A stretch of 64,000 nucleotides of DNA, taken from assembly GCF_002871915.2 (NCBI RefSeq), contig NZ_CP126958.1, positions 1 to 64,000 of the forward strand, in the 5' to 3' direction. This DNA comes from Aerococcus loyolae. GTDB lineage: Bacteria; Bacillota; Bacilli; Lactobacillales; Aerococcaceae. Below the pieces are notes generated by a model. The model saw nothing but the letters and a program-made list of their open reading frames with translations, made no database searches and had not been told where the DNA came from. This document shows, in pieces, positions 35,531 to 44,020 of this stretch (positions are counted from its first letter, which is position 1; each line of letters starts with the position of its first letter). The translations under genes and the position numbers were made by a program.

Positions 35531-36712
35531 TTAGTTTTCGAGTATTCTGAGAACTTGGTCGACATCCTTATCACCGCGTCCGGATAGGGTGACGAGGAGG
35601 ATTTGGTCGGCTGTGTATTGGGGGGCGAGTTTAGCAGCTAGGGCTAGGGCGTGGGAAGATTCTAGGGCTGGGATGATCCCTTCTGTACGCGAAAGCAGTT
35701 GGAAGGCGGCCAGGGCTTCATCGTCAGTGATGGCGATATACTCAGCCCGGTGACTGTCTTTGAGATAGGCATGTTCCGGTCCCACAGCCACATAGTCGAG
35801 GCCGGCTGAGATGGAATAACTTGGCTTGGTATTGCCTTCTTCATCGACTAGGCAGTAGGTATTCATCCCGTGCTCGATCTTGATGGAGCCTAGATTCAAG
35901 GTCGCTGCCGTTTGATCGCTGTCTAGGCCCTTACCTCCCCCTTCAGCTCCGTAGAGTTTGACAGTAGGTTCGTCTAAGTAATGGGCGAAGGATCCGATGG
36001 CGTTAGACCCGCCTCCGATGCAGGCAACTACCGCGTCAGGTAAGCGACCCTCACGTTCCAGGATTTGAGCCTTACTTTCCTGGCTAATAACACTTTGGAA
36101 GTGTTTAACCATGCTGGGATAAGGATGAGGACCCACCGCTGATCCAACTAAGTAATAGGTGTCTTGGTAATTGTCAATTAGGTCTTCAAAGGCGGCATCC
36201 ACGGCTTCTTTTAGGGATTGGGCTCCTCGTTTGACGCCAACGACCTTGGTTCCCATCAGTTCCATTCGGAAGACATTTAATTTCTGCCGTTCCACGTCCT
36301 TTTGCCCCATGTAAACCGTACATTCCATGCCAAATTTAGCGGCTACGGCTGCGGTGGCGACCCCGTGTTGGCCGGCTCCGGTTTCAGCGATGAGCCGTTT
36401 CTTGCCCATGCGTTTAGCGATCAGGACTTGACCGATGGTGTTATTGACCTTGTGGGCACCTAAGTGGTTGAGGTCTTCACGTTTGAGGTAAATTTTGGGT
36501 CCGCCTAGATGTTTACTGAAGTTCTCAGCGTAGTAAAGCGGGTTTTCCCGGCCGACATAGTCGCGTAGGTAGAGGGCGAGTTCTTCTTTGAAGTCGGGAT
36601 CGTCCTTGATGTCTTCATAGAAGTCGGCAATCCGGTCCAATTCCTCCTTCACCACTTCGGGAACATAGCAGCCACCAAATTCACCATAAAAACCGTTATT
36701 AATTTCTGTCAT
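35531..36712 (-). CDS. trpB: Tryptophan synthase beta chain
   Basis: PLP enzyme that joins indole and serine to tryptophan. 393 residues; start NNGFYGEFGGCYVPE, PLP-binding lysine at 88 in NHLGAHKVNN, the ETGAGQHGVATA loop, and GGGSNAIG phosphate site. It resembles TrpB1 enzymes, which normally work with TrpA, but no trpA or other trp gene is nearby. It may convert scavenged indole. ATG at 36712 follows GGAGGA; a TTG at 36727 falls inside that site. Preceded by a leader peptide with two Trp codons and a terminator, so it is attenuated by tryptophan supply. Confidence 0.95.
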   Translation of the reverse strand: MTEINNGFYGEFGGCYVPEVVKEELDRIADFYEDIKDDPDFKEELALYLRDYVGRENPLYYAENFSKHLGGPKIYLKREDLNHLGAHKVNNTIGQVLIAKRMGKKRLIAETGAGQHGVATAAVAAKFGMECTVYMGQKDVERQKLNVFRMELMGTKVVGVKRGAQSLKEAVDAAFEDLIDNYQDTYYLVGSAVGPHPYPSMVKHFQSVISQESKAQILEREGRLPDAVVACIGGGSNAIGSFAHYLDEPTVKLYGAEGGGKGLDSDQTAATLNLGSIKIEHGMNTYCLVDEEGNTKPSYSISAGLDYVAVGPEHAYLKDSHRAEYIAITDDEALAAFQLLSRTEGIIPALESSHALALAAKLAPQYTADQILLVTLSGRGDKDVDQVLRILEN

Positions 36713-36777
36713 CTCGATTTCCTCCAAATCTTTTTTTAAACTGTTCTTACTTGGAGTCTAAGACCTTATGAGACGAC

Positions 36778-36807
36778 AAAAAACCGCATAGACTTTCTCT
36801 ATGCGGT
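36778..36807 (-). terminator. Attenuator terminator of trpB
   Basis: On the minus strand ACCGCATAGA and TCTATGCGGT form a 10-bp stem followed by six T. It lies about 65 nt upstream of trpB. An upstream segment TCTATGCC can pair with GGCATAGGA inside the leader peptide gene, giving alternative structures. Confidence 0.88.
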
Positions 36808-36888
36808 CGTGGATATTCAGGTCACACTCGGCATAGACTCCTTTACATTCAAGGTAAATAAAGTGAGTCTAAACCGATAAAAGTTCGC

Positions 36889-36933
36889 TCACTTCCTATG
36901 CCATTTTTGCCAGCTTTGGAATGCGTTCTTCAT
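36889..36933 (-). CDS. trpL: Trp leader peptide (two Trp codons)
   Basis: 14-codon frame MKNAFQSWQKWHRK with a strong AGGAGG site. Tryptophan codons are at positions 8 and 11. The promoter is about 25 bp upstream and an intrinsic terminator lies 82 nt downstream, before trpB. Segments in and after the peptide gene can form competing hairpins: TAGACTC (about 36867-36873) with GAGTCTA, and GGCATAGG with CTATGCC. This is the layout of ribosome-mediated transcription attenuation as in enterobacterial trp operons. Too short for usual gene callers. Confidence 0.85.
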   Translation of the reverse strand: MKNAFQSWQKWHRK

Positions 36934-36963
36934 GATGTGACCTCCTTGTTAAATCTTGCTAAT

Positions 36964-36992
36964 ATCATAGCCAGTTTAGCCAGCGGAGTCAA
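36964..36992 (-). promoter_or_regulatory. Promoter of trpL-trpB
   Basis: Minus strand TTGACT (36987-36992), 17-bp spacer, TATGAT (36964-36969). Transcription should start near 36957. Confidence 0.85.
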
Positions 36993-37060
36993 GTAAAAAT
37001 TTAAAATTTATAAATTATATTTTTGCTGAATTAAAGCGAAATCCCTACAAGATCTCGTTT

Positions 37061-38263
37061 TTACTTCTTCACCCGGGCACTTTGAGGCAGACCGAAGAGC
37101 TTGATGAAGCCTTCTGCATCATTTTGGTTATAAATGGAATCTTCATTGAAGGTGGCTAGTTCTTCTCGGTAGAGGCTATCTGGACTAGTTACCCCAGCGT
37201 CAATGATGTTGCCCTTGTAGAGTTCCAGTTTGACTTGGCCGTTGACATGACTTTGGGTATGGTCAACAAAGGCTTGCATAGCTTGACGGAGTGGGGAGAA
37301 CCAGAGCCCGTTATAGATGAGTTCGCTGTATTTCAAGGCCAGAATTTGTTTAAAGTGTAGGGTATCCCGGTCCAGGGTAAGTTCTTCCAGCTTCTCATGG
37401 GCATGGAAGAGGATGGTGCCCCCTGGAGTTTCATAGACCCCTCTGGATTTCATGCCCACTAAACGGTTTTCCACCAGGTCGAGGATACCGATCCCATTAG
37501 CCCCACCTAATTGGTTGAGGGTTTGGATTAAGGCAATCGGATCTAACTTCTTCCCGTTAACGGCCACCGGGTTCCCCGCTTCAAAGTCGACAGTGATCGG
37601 AGTGGCTTTATCAGGGGCTTGTTTGGGACTTACACCTAGCTCTAAAATGGCTTCATAGTCAGGTTTTTGGCTAGGGTCTTCCAAGTCCAGCCCTTCATGG
37701 GAGAGGTGCCAGAGGTTTTCATCTTTGGAATAGTTGGTTTCCCGGGTGATGGGGAGGGGAATATTGTGGGCTTCAGCGTAGTCAAAGGCTTCTTCCCGAG
37801 AAGAAATTTCCCATTCCCGCCACGGAGCGATGATGGTCATATCTGGGTCGAATTCCCGGATCCCTAGTTCAAAACGGACTTGGTCATTGCCCTTACCGGT
37901 ACAACCGTGAGCAATAGCATCGCAACCCTCTTGGTGGGCGATTTCTACCATCCGTTTAGCAATCAAAGGACGGGCGAGGGCAGTCCCTAAGAGATATTTG
38001 TTTTCGTACTTGCCACCCGCACGGACTGCAGGGTAGATGTAGTTGGTAATGAGTTCTTGGCGGAGGTCTTCAATATAAATCTTGGAAGCCCCGCATTGAA
38101 GGGCCTTGTCATGGATGAAATCAAAGTCATCTTCTTGGCCGACATTGGCGGTCATGGCAATGACTTCACAGTTATCATAATTTTCTTTTAACCAAGTGAT
38201 GGTGACTGAGGTATCTAAGCCTCCGGAATAGGCGAGTAACACTTTTTTTACGTTTGCTTTCAT
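37061..38263 (-). CDS. argG: Argininosuccinate synthase
   Basis: Ligates citrulline and aspartate with ATP in arginine synthesis. 400 residues, normal length; PP-loop AYSGGLDTS at 11-19, [16 protein letters not shown] near 118-133, and the conserved SPLRQAM end region. AAGGAGG before the ATG. The partner argH is not adjacent, so it is either elsewhere or the gene acts in a citrulline-salvage route. A T-box leader with an Arg-type specifier precedes it, so it should be induced when tRNA-Arg is uncharged. Confidence 0.97.
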   Translation of the reverse strand: MKANVKKVLLAYSGGLDTSVTITWLKENYDNCEVIAMTANVGQEDDFDFIHDKALQCGASKIYIEDLRQELITNYIYPAVRAGGKYENKYLLGTALARPLIAKRMVEIAHQEGCDAIAHGCTGKGNDQVRFELGIREFDPDMTIIAPWREWEISSREEAFDYAEAHNIPLPITRETNYSKDENLWHLSHEGLDLEDPSQKPDYEAILELGVSPKQAPDKATPITVDFEAGNPVAVNGKKLDPIALIQTLNQLGGANGIGILDLVENRLVGMKSRGVYETPGGTILFHAHEKLEELTLDRDTLHFKQILALKYSELIYNGLWFSPLRQAMQAFVDHTQSHVNGQVKLELYKGNIIDAGVTSPDSLYREELATFNEDSIYNQNDAEGFIKLFGLPQSARVKK

Positions 38264-38361
38264 GGAAAATCCTCCTTAAATTTCTAAAATTTCTCTTGTT
38301 ATGGTGCCCTTTAGCCGGCTAGGACCAAACTCTCATCGAATCTTTATTGAGGGATAAAATG

Positions 38362-38592
38362 AAAAAAGCCCGCCTCTAATAAGAGGCGGACTTATCCACG
38401 GTACCACTCTAATATCGCAAAATACTTGCAATGCTTGACATGGTAACGCCTGGGGGCGGACTTAGCTAAGGATTCACTAAGTCATCTCAGCAATGCGTTT
38501 CCCACTAGGTTTTTGAGAACTTTCCACTAACGTTCCTCACTTTACAAATCCTCTAGCGGTACTCTTTGCTTCATCGATTCTATGATTAATTT
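38362..38592 (-). promoter_or_regulatory. T-box riboswitch controlling argG
   Basis: The leader contains the T-box sequence AGAGTGGTACCGTGG (38396-38410, minus strand) and then a terminator, GTCCGCCTCT/AGAGGCGGGC plus T-run (38362-38391). Stem I has the AGAGTA loop-E-like segment. Opposite it, GAAACGCA carries a probable CGC (Arg) specifier followed by A. The specifier call comes from hand folding: AGCAA with TTGCT and CCGCTAG with CTAGTGG. Confidence 0.92.
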
Positions 38593-38598
38593 GAGATT

Positions 38599-38627
38599 AT
38601 TATAGGGACAATTAAAATAATTGTCAA
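38599..38627 (-). promoter_or_regulatory. Promoter of the argG T-box transcript
   Basis: Perfect consensus on the minus strand: TTGACA (38622-38627), 17-bp spacer, TATAAT (38599-38604). Confidence 0.93.
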
Positions 38628-38712
38628 ATATATTTATAAATAATTTTACTTTCTTAACTCCTGCACTAATTTGTCAGACTATTTAAAATAATTCCTTTTT
38701 CAAAGCTCATTC

Positions 38713-38763
38713 AAAAAAACTGAGCATCTTCCTTTTTCACTTGAGGAAAATGCTCAGTTTTTT
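38713..38763 (-). terminator. Intrinsic terminator (bidirectional)
   Basis: AAAACTGAGCAT and ATGCTCAGTTTT form the stem, with T-runs on both strands. It ends the isochorismatase-family gene. Confidence 0.85.
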
Positions 38764-38776
38764 ATGTTTCAATATT

Positions 38777-39325
38777 TTAAATCACTTCGGCATTCAAGCA
38801 GCTTTGGAAATGATTCAAGGCCCATTCATGTCCTTGGGGGTTGAAGCTGGCCACACAGTCCTTATGGATAACGATCTTGAAGCCTAAATTATAAGCATCA
38901 ATGGCGGTATGGAGGACACAAATATCGGTGCAGACTCCCACAATATGCACTTCTTCAATATGGCGTTCCCGTAATTTGATCAATAAATCGGTTCCCGCAA
39001 AGGCTGAATAGCGGGTCTTAGGCATGAAATAGACCTGGCTATTGTCCTTGTTGTCCTCATAAACCTGAGCTAATTGCCCATAGAGGGCTTGGCCGTGGCT
39101 TCCCACAATATTATGGGGTGGGAAGAGCTTGGTCTCTGGATGGTAGGGGTCACCCTTATGGTGGGCATCAATGGCAAAGACGAGGAAGTCTCCCGCTTGG
39201 ATAAATTCTTCACTGAGCTGACTGATTGCCCCCTCAATGGCTTGGGCAGGTTCCCCGCAGGTTAGGCTACCATCACTAGCGACAAAATCATTGGTATAGT
39301 CGACGTTAATTAAGGCTCTCTTCAT
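38777..39325 (-). CDS. Isochorismatase-family cysteine hydrolase (nicotinamidase-like)
   Basis: 182 residues. The catalytic triad of the family is visible: Asp in INVDYTNDF (near 9), Lys in FMPKTRYSAF, and Cys in HIVGVCTDICVLHTA. The pattern fits PncA-type nicotinamidases, which feed NAD salvage, but other amide substrates are possible. ATG at 39325 follows AGGGAGG; the upstream extension in frame lacks a ribosome binding site. Single gene. Confidence 0.85.
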   Translation of the reverse strand: MKRALINVDYTNDFVASDGSLTCGEPAQAIEGAISQLSEEFIQAGDFLVFAIDAHHKGDPYHPETKLFPPHNIVGSHGQALYGQLAQVYEDNKDNSQVYFMPKTRYSAFAGTDLLIKLRERHIEEVHIVGVCTDICVLHTAIDAYNLGFKIVIHKDCVASFNPQGHEWALNHFQSCLNAEVI

Positions 39326-39514
39326 TGTAATCCTCCCTAAAAGGTACTTTTTGTAAATGCTTTTTCTTATTATAAAGCATGCCTTCGCATTGTGAGACGA
39401 ACAAGTCATTTTTGTAACCAGAAAGTAATAGATTGGGACAGTTTCCGCCCGAAAAGAAGAATAATTGCCTTTTAAGTAATCATCGCTTATGCTTTTTTAA
39501 GGGAGAGTGATAAG

Positions 39515-40462
39515 ATGTCCTGGTTGCTAGCCATTATGGTGGTCGTTTTACTAGTGTTGTCCGCCTTTGTGCTACCTAAAAACTTATTCAAGAAAAAGCT
39601 ATCAAAAAAACAACAAAAAATTATTTCTAGCCTTTTCGTTTTGGTCTTAGTGGCTCTTGCCCTGTATGTGGAGCCTAGTCAGACTAAGGACCCGGGCGGG
39701 GAAGGGAGACAGTCTCAGACCTCTTCTTCAAGTCAGGAAGATAAAGCGCCGGGCCAAGCGGACAACCCTTTTCCAAAAGAAAGTCAGGCTAGTCCTAACG
39801 CCCAACATAGTGACGAAGAAGTTCAGGCCTTGCGCGAGGAAATCCACCACAGCATTCCCCAGGTGCCAGAGGGACAGGCTTTTCTGGTGGTCAATAATAA
39901 TGTCCCTCTCTTCACTAGCAGTGAATTGGAGTTGACGACTGCCTATGCTAACTACGGGGACTTGGATTTCTTGCAGCGGGTGACTGGGGCTGAAGGCCTC
40001 TTGGGCGTGGAACTCATGCCTGATGATGCCCGCGAGCCCCTGACCAGTGTGACGCCTACCGGTTGGCGGCAGAGGTCCTATGTCAATGTCCCGGGTGGCT
40101 GGCTCTATAACCGCTGCCATTTGATCGGCTACCAGTTAACGGGTGAGAATGCCAATTCCAAGAATTTGATGACGGGAACGCGCTGGTTTAATAATGAAGG
40201 CATGCTGCCGATTGAAAACTATGTGGCGGCCTATATTGAAGAGACCAACCACCATGTCAGATACCGGGTGACGCCAGTCTTTAACCAGTTTAACCAATTA
40301 GCTTCTGGGGTCTATATGGAAGGCTACTCCCTTGAAGACCAGGGGCAAGTCCACTTCCATATCTTTGTTCCTAACCGCCAACCCGGAATTACTATTGATT
40401 ACCTGACTGGTGAGAGTCAAGGCCCTGCTGGACCGCAAGCAAGTGGAGATTTAAGTTCCTAG
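39515..40462 (+). CDS. DNA/RNA non-specific endonuclease, membrane-anchored or secreted
   Basis: 315 residues. Two N-terminal hydrophobic segments (about 2-24 and 35-53) surround a Lys-rich loop, then a Ser/Gln-rich low-complexity linker (about 58-105), then a beta-beta-alpha-metal nuclease domain. The catalytic His is in NRCHLIGYQLTGENAN (near 201) with the metal-binding Asn in the following KNLMTGTRWFN segment. Similar to streptococcal surface or secreted DNases, with Cys in place of the usual Gly in the N-R-G-H motif. Likely roles are nutrient scavenging, DNA uptake or escape from DNA traps. Confidence 0.85.
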   Translation: MSWLLAIMVVVLLVLSAFVLPKNLFKKKLSKKQQKIISSLFVLVLVALALYVEPSQTKDPGGEGRQSQTSSSSQEDKAPGQADNPFPKESQASPNAQHSDEEVQALREEIHHSIPQVPEGQAFLVVNNNVPLFTSSELELTTAYANYGDLDFLQRVTGAEGLLGVELMPDDAREPLTSVTPTGWRQRSYVNVPGGWLYNRCHLIGYQLTGENANSKNLMTGTRWFNNEGMLPIENYVAAYIEETNHHVRYRVTPVFNQFNQLASGVYMEGYSLEDQGQVHFHIFVPNRQPGITIDYLTGESQGPAGPQASGDLSS

Positions 40463-40491
40463 GTGAATCGCTTTTCTTCTATAAAAAGAAC

Positions 40492-41187
40492 TCAGGCCTG
40501 GCTGTGGTTGGTGTAGGCCTGGAGGAAGAGAATGCCGATGCCTAGGGCTGTGAGCGTCATAGGAATGAAAATGGTCCAGATGCCCAGCCAGTTTTGGCCC
40601 AGGCTGATGGCCAAGACGCCGATAAAGTAGGAGAGAATAATAGCAATAAAATAAAAAATATTACTTTTGGCGCTGGCCTTGACGGTAGCGTTGGGGTAGA
40701 GGAAGTAGTCAAAGAGATTTTCGGTGAGGCGTTTAAAATTACCCGACATCATGGTCGGGGTGTAGTTAGTTCCTTCCAGGGAGCGGAATTCCTCAAATTG
40801 GGCTGCGGTTGAAATGGTCAAGAAAGCCGTAGCCAGCAGGTGGTGACCATTTGGGCTAATCCAGGCCACAACGGCCATGGCTAAAAAGGAAATTATCAAG
40901 ACCAAGGCATTGCGTCTGATCTCGTGAGAGGGATCATCATAATGAAAATGAAGGATGCGGGTCAGGACAGTGCCGATCATGAAGAAAATAATTGAGACGA
41001 AATAGGGCGGTAAGTCAGCAAAATGTCCCTCTCCCAAGTTAACGGCCATGCGGATGAGGTTACCACTTTGAAAACCAGCAAAAACCCCCTTATGGTTGAG
41101 ATAAGAATAAGCTGTCTGGCCCCCACTGGACATGGTCAGTAAACAGGAAAAGAACAGCTTCTCAGCGAGTTTTTGTGTTTTTTTCAT
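40492..41187 (-). CDS. DUF1275 (YoaK-like) membrane protein
   Basis: 231 residues, about six membrane spans. The family pattern is the start SSGGQTAYSYLNHKGVFAGFQSGN and the central segment TYTPTMMSGNFKRL. Function unknown; the family is widespread and sometimes linked to transport. ATG at 41187 follows GAAAGGATG. Convergent with the nuclease gene, with only 29 bp between stop codons. Confidence 0.8.
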   Translation of the reverse strand: MKKTQKLAEKLFFSCLLTMSSGGQTAYSYLNHKGVFAGFQSGNLIRMAVNLGEGHFADLPPYFVSIIFFMIGTVLTRILHFHYDDPSHEIRRNALVLIISFLAMAVVAWISPNGHHLLATAFLTISTAAQFEEFRSLEGTNYTPTMMSGNFKRLTENLFDYFLYPNATVKASAKSNIFYFIAIILSYFIGVLAISLGQNWLGIWTIFIPMTLTALGIGILFLQAYTNHSQA

Positions 41188-41351
41188 GGGATCGCATCCT
41201 TTCGTTGTTTTTCCACTTAGCATTATAAACTTTAGGACTAAAATAATGCAATAAATGCTGAATTTTCCTTAAGATCCGCTTTTAAAATTCACTTTTAGGG
41301 GGAACTGTGCCATAATAGAAGTTAAGAATTTTGCCATAAGGAGTCTAAAGT

Positions 41352-42065
41352 ATGCAAGAATTTGCGGTTATCATTCCAGCCTATAAACCCACCCAAGACT
41401 TGGTCCCCTATGTCGATCAATTGCTCCAAGCCGGCGTCCCGCAAGTAGTGGTCGTTAATGATGGGAGCCCAGAAGACTGCCAAGCCATCTTCGACCAAGT
41501 CGCTGAACGTGACCGGGTAGAAGTTTTGACTCATCTCATTAATCGTGGCAAGGGGACTGCCTTAAAGACCGCCTTTGATTTTGAATTGAAACATGGCCAA
41601 GACTATAAGGGATTTGTCACTGCGGATGCGGATGGTCAACATACCGTCAAAGATGTCTTAAACATTGGAAAAACGCTAGTAGACCACCCGGATGTCTCCT
41701 TTGTCTTGGGTAAGCGCGATTTCGACCAAGACCAGGTGCCCTTTTTGAGCCGCTTAGGTAATAAAACCACTACCCGCCTCTTTGATTGGCTCTTTGGTTA
41801 CTGGATTACCGATACCCAAACTGGTTTACGGGGGATTAATGCTAAGGAATTGCTTTGGTTGATCGATTTACCTGGGTCTAAGTTTGAATATGAAATGAAT
41901 ATGTTGATCGTGATGGCGAAGCGGGAACTTCCTTACTTAGAAGAGACCATTGAAACGGTCTATGAAGAGGACCGGACTACCCACTACCATCCATTCCGGG
42001 ATAGCTGGCGGATTGCCAAGGTGCTTATTGATGGCAAACGCTCTGGTGAGGATGAATTGATTTAG
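41352..42065 (+). CDS. Family 2 glycosyltransferase (dolichol-phosphate mannosyltransferase-like)
   Basis: 237 residues of GT-A fold without membrane spans. Sugar-nucleotide motifs: IIPAYKPT at the start, VVVNDGSPED, the DXD-like TADADGQHT, and the acceptor-side DTQTGLRGI. Resembles DPM1/GtrB proteins that load a polyprenyl phosphate carrier with a sugar. Lipid-linked acceptor is inferred; no other wall-sugar genes are nearby. ATAAGGAG before the ATG. Confidence 0.87.
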   Translation: MQEFAVIIPAYKPTQDLVPYVDQLLQAGVPQVVVVNDGSPEDCQAIFDQVAERDRVEVLTHLINRGKGTALKTAFDFELKHGQDYKGFVTADADGQHTVKDVLNIGKTLVDHPDVSFVLGKRDFDQDQVPFLSRLGNKTTTRLFDWLFGYWITDTQTGLRGINAKELLWLIDLPGSKFEYEMNMLIVMAKRELPYLEETIETVYEEDRTTHYHPFRDSWRIAKVLIDGKRSGEDELI

Positions 42066-42077
42066 TCAGCTTATCCT

Positions 42078-42106
42078 TTTACAAATCTTGGGAGTCTGGC
42101 TATAAT
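42078..42106 (+). promoter_or_regulatory. Promoter of a short transcript (sORF or sRNA)
   Basis: TTTACA (42078-42083), 17-bp spacer, perfect TATAAT (42101-42106). Confidence 0.8.
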
Positions 42107-42154
42107 GAAATTACAGTAACTCTCCAAAGTGTAGCCAATGAAGAGGTGACAATC

Positions 42155-42262
42155 ATGGTGGTCTTTAAGCATAATACTTTCAAATGCGCGCCAGGATTGC
42201 TAGGAGAGCTATTGCCTTTTTTAACACCAATGAATAAAGAGATGTTAACGAGCTTGATCTAA
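42155..42262 (+). CDS. Putative 35-residue peptide (sORF)
   Basis: MVVFKHNTFKCAPGLLGELL and so on, 35 residues with one Cys and no clear membrane segment. An AGAGGTG site lies 6 bp before the ATG. It sits between a strong promoter and an intrinsic terminator, on a predicted RNA of about 165 nt. The terminator stem (42247-42273) covers its last codons. I do not recognise a family. It could be a true small protein, a leader peptide or the inside of a small RNA. Confidence 0.5.
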   Translation: MVVFKHNTFKCAPGLLGELLPFLTPMNKEMLTSLI

Positions 42263-42277
42263 TTGAGCTCGTTTTTT
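42247..42277 (+). terminator. Intrinsic terminator overlapping the sORF end
   Basis: AACGAGCT (42247-42254) with AGCTCGTT (42266-42273), then a T-run. Confidence 0.9.
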
Positions 42278-42665
42278 CTTTGTTCTCGGAAGGGAGTGAA
42301 GGATTTGGAATTAAGCCCAATCATTTCTCAACAGAAAGGTTAAGGTGATCCAAATGCCAATTAAGGCCGTATCTCGCTACTAGGCGTTACATAGTATTAT
42401 GAAAATAATTAATAAAACATACCTTGTTACAGTTCAAAAAATTTATTCTCTAAGTTTAGGAAAAGTGTCTTAATAAAGAAGTATAATATCAGAATTATTA
42501 CAGAGGTTATGACTGGGGTCATGGCCTCTTTTTAAGTGCTTGTCGTTCTTAAAATAAAGTAGATGAGACCAGGATTTTAAGTAGGGAGATTTCGGGGGCT
42601 AATTTCTCCCATCTTTTCTTAGATATGTTACAATCGATGGGAAAAGTTAGAAAAGGGGTGCTCAA
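42278..42665 (+). other. Intergenic region with a terminator-like hairpin
   Basis: TATAAT at 42482-42487 without a good -35, followed 15 bp later by a 12-bp hairpin, AGAGGTTATGAC (42502-42513) with GTCATGGCCTCT (42518-42529), and five T. Then a probable ThrE promoter with TACAAT near 42629. No gene seen. Confidence 0.6.
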
Positions 42666-43472
42666 TTGCAAGAAAGAACCACTAAGCAAACACCAACGAT
42701 GCAAAAGAAGATTCTAGAAACTGCTCTCTTAGCCGGACAGATCATGTGCGAGAGTAATGCAGAGTCTTATCGGGTGGAGGATACCATGAACCGGATTTTG
42801 ACCTATTCCAAGGCCTCTTATGCCGTTGCGGTCTCATTCTCTACCAGTATTTATGCCATTCTAGATGACCCTAATTATGCCAGTGGGGGCTTTGCTGGGA
42901 TCAAGCGGATTACCTCCCGGTCCAATAACCTCAATAAGATCTCCAAGGTGAATACCGTTTCCCGGGCCTTGCTTGGTGGCAAGATCAGCATGGATGAAGC
43001 CTACCAAGAACTCACGATCATCCGCCAAGCCTCCAATCAATATTCAACCTGGGTATCTTCCTTGGGAATTATTGGCTTAGCGTTAAGTTTTTCGATTTTA
43101 TTTGAAGGTGGGCTGGAAGAATTTATCGCTTCCGGAATAAATGGGGTGATCCTCTCCTTGATGACCATCCTAACTGATAAGTATTACATCAACCACGCCC
43201 TCTCCAATGTGATCCAGTCCTTGGTAGTCACTTTGGCGGCTTATTTAATGCTCTTTCACCTCTTCCCAGAAATGAATGTGGCCACCGTTATTGTGGCTAC
43301 CCTTATGCCCATGGTGCCGGGGACGGCGATTACGAACTCCTTGCGGGATATTTTCCGGGAAGACTATATTGCGGGGTCGGCACGGGCCATGGAGGCCTTC
43401 TTTGAAGCCTTGATGATTGCGATTGGTTCTGTGGTCGGCTTGGCGATTTTAGGGGGGTTATCACATGTCTAA
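42666..43472 (+). CDS. ThrE-type threonine/serine exporter, N-terminal half (DUF1212)
   Basis: 268 residues. A cytoplasmic N-terminus with the family motif ESNAESYRVEDTMNRIL is followed by about five membrane spans. In Corynebacterium ThrE is one protein; in many Firmicutes it is split in two as here. The TTG at 42666 is used because AGGGGTG lies 6 bp before it; an ATG at 42699 lacks a site. It overlaps the second half gene by 8 bp. Confidence 0.85.
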   Translation: MQERTTKQTPTMQKKILETALLAGQIMCESNAESYRVEDTMNRILTYSKASYAVAVSFSTSIYAILDDPNYASGGFAGIKRITSRSNNLNKISKVNTVSRALLGGKISMDEAYQELTIIRQASNQYSTWVSSLGIIGLALSFSILFEGGLEEFIASGINGVILSLMTILTDKYYINHALSNVIQSLVVTLAAYLMLFHLFPEMNVATVIVATLMPMVPGTAITNSLRDIFREDYIAGSARAMEAFFEALMIAIGSVVGLAILGGLSHV

Positions 43473-43941
43473 TTATCTTATCCAACTGATTGCTGCTTAT
43501 TTTGTCGGTATTTCTTGCTCCATTTCTGTTGAAGAGCCCCGCAAGATGATTTTAAAAACCTCAATTATTGATACTGCCGGCTGGGCCTTGTATTTATTGT
43601 GCCTGGACTTCTTCAATATAGGGACGGTTTTAGCCACTTATATTGCCGGCCTTTTGATTGCTGGGATGTCTCACTGGTTTGCCCGACTCTTCCATGAACC
43701 GGTGACGGTCTTCTTTATCCCGGGCTTCTTTACCTTGGTGCCTGGGGGTGGCATGTACCGGACCGCCTTCTTTCTCTTCCAAGGAGATATGTCTCGGGGG
43801 CTGTCGGAATTATCGACCACCCTCTTCATCGCTTTAGCCATTGCCTTAGCGGTTTTTACTACTGATACCCTGGTATCTATCATCTTCAACCAACACCTGC
43901 CTAAATTTATTCGCCGTAATCGACGGATGAAATTTAAGTAA
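43465..43941 (+). CDS. ThrE-type exporter, C-terminal half (DUF3815)
   Basis: 158 residues, about four or five membrane spans, with the family segment FFIPGFFTLVPGGGMYRTAF. Coupled to the preceding gene by overlap. The two halves should assemble in the membrane to export threonine or serine. A terminator shared with the opposite gene follows. Confidence 0.85.
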   Translation: MSNYLIQLIAAYFVGISCSISVEEPRKMILKTSIIDTAGWALYLLCLDFFNIGTVLATYIAGLLIAGMSHWFARLFHEPVTVFFIPGFFTLVPGGGMYRTAFFLFQGDMSRGLSELSTTLFIALAIALAVFTTDTLVSIIFNQHLPKFIRRNRRMKFK

Positions 43942-43954
43942 ATGATTCAAAGAC

Positions 43955-44001
43955 AAAAAAGGCCAGCTCGAGACCTCTTCAGGGTCTTAGCTGACCTTTT
44001 T
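43955..44001 (+). terminator. Bidirectional terminator
   Basis: AAAAAAGG with CCTTTTTT, plus CAGCT/AGCTG and AGACC/GGTCT inner stems. T-runs on both strands between convergent genes. Confidence 0.88.
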
Positions 44002-44020
44002 TATTAGGGATTGATTAGGG

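Noticed and set aside
36818..36828. GAGTGTGACC in the trp leader, similar to the repeat opening box
   Set aside because: There is no matching stem or closing box; treated as coincidence.
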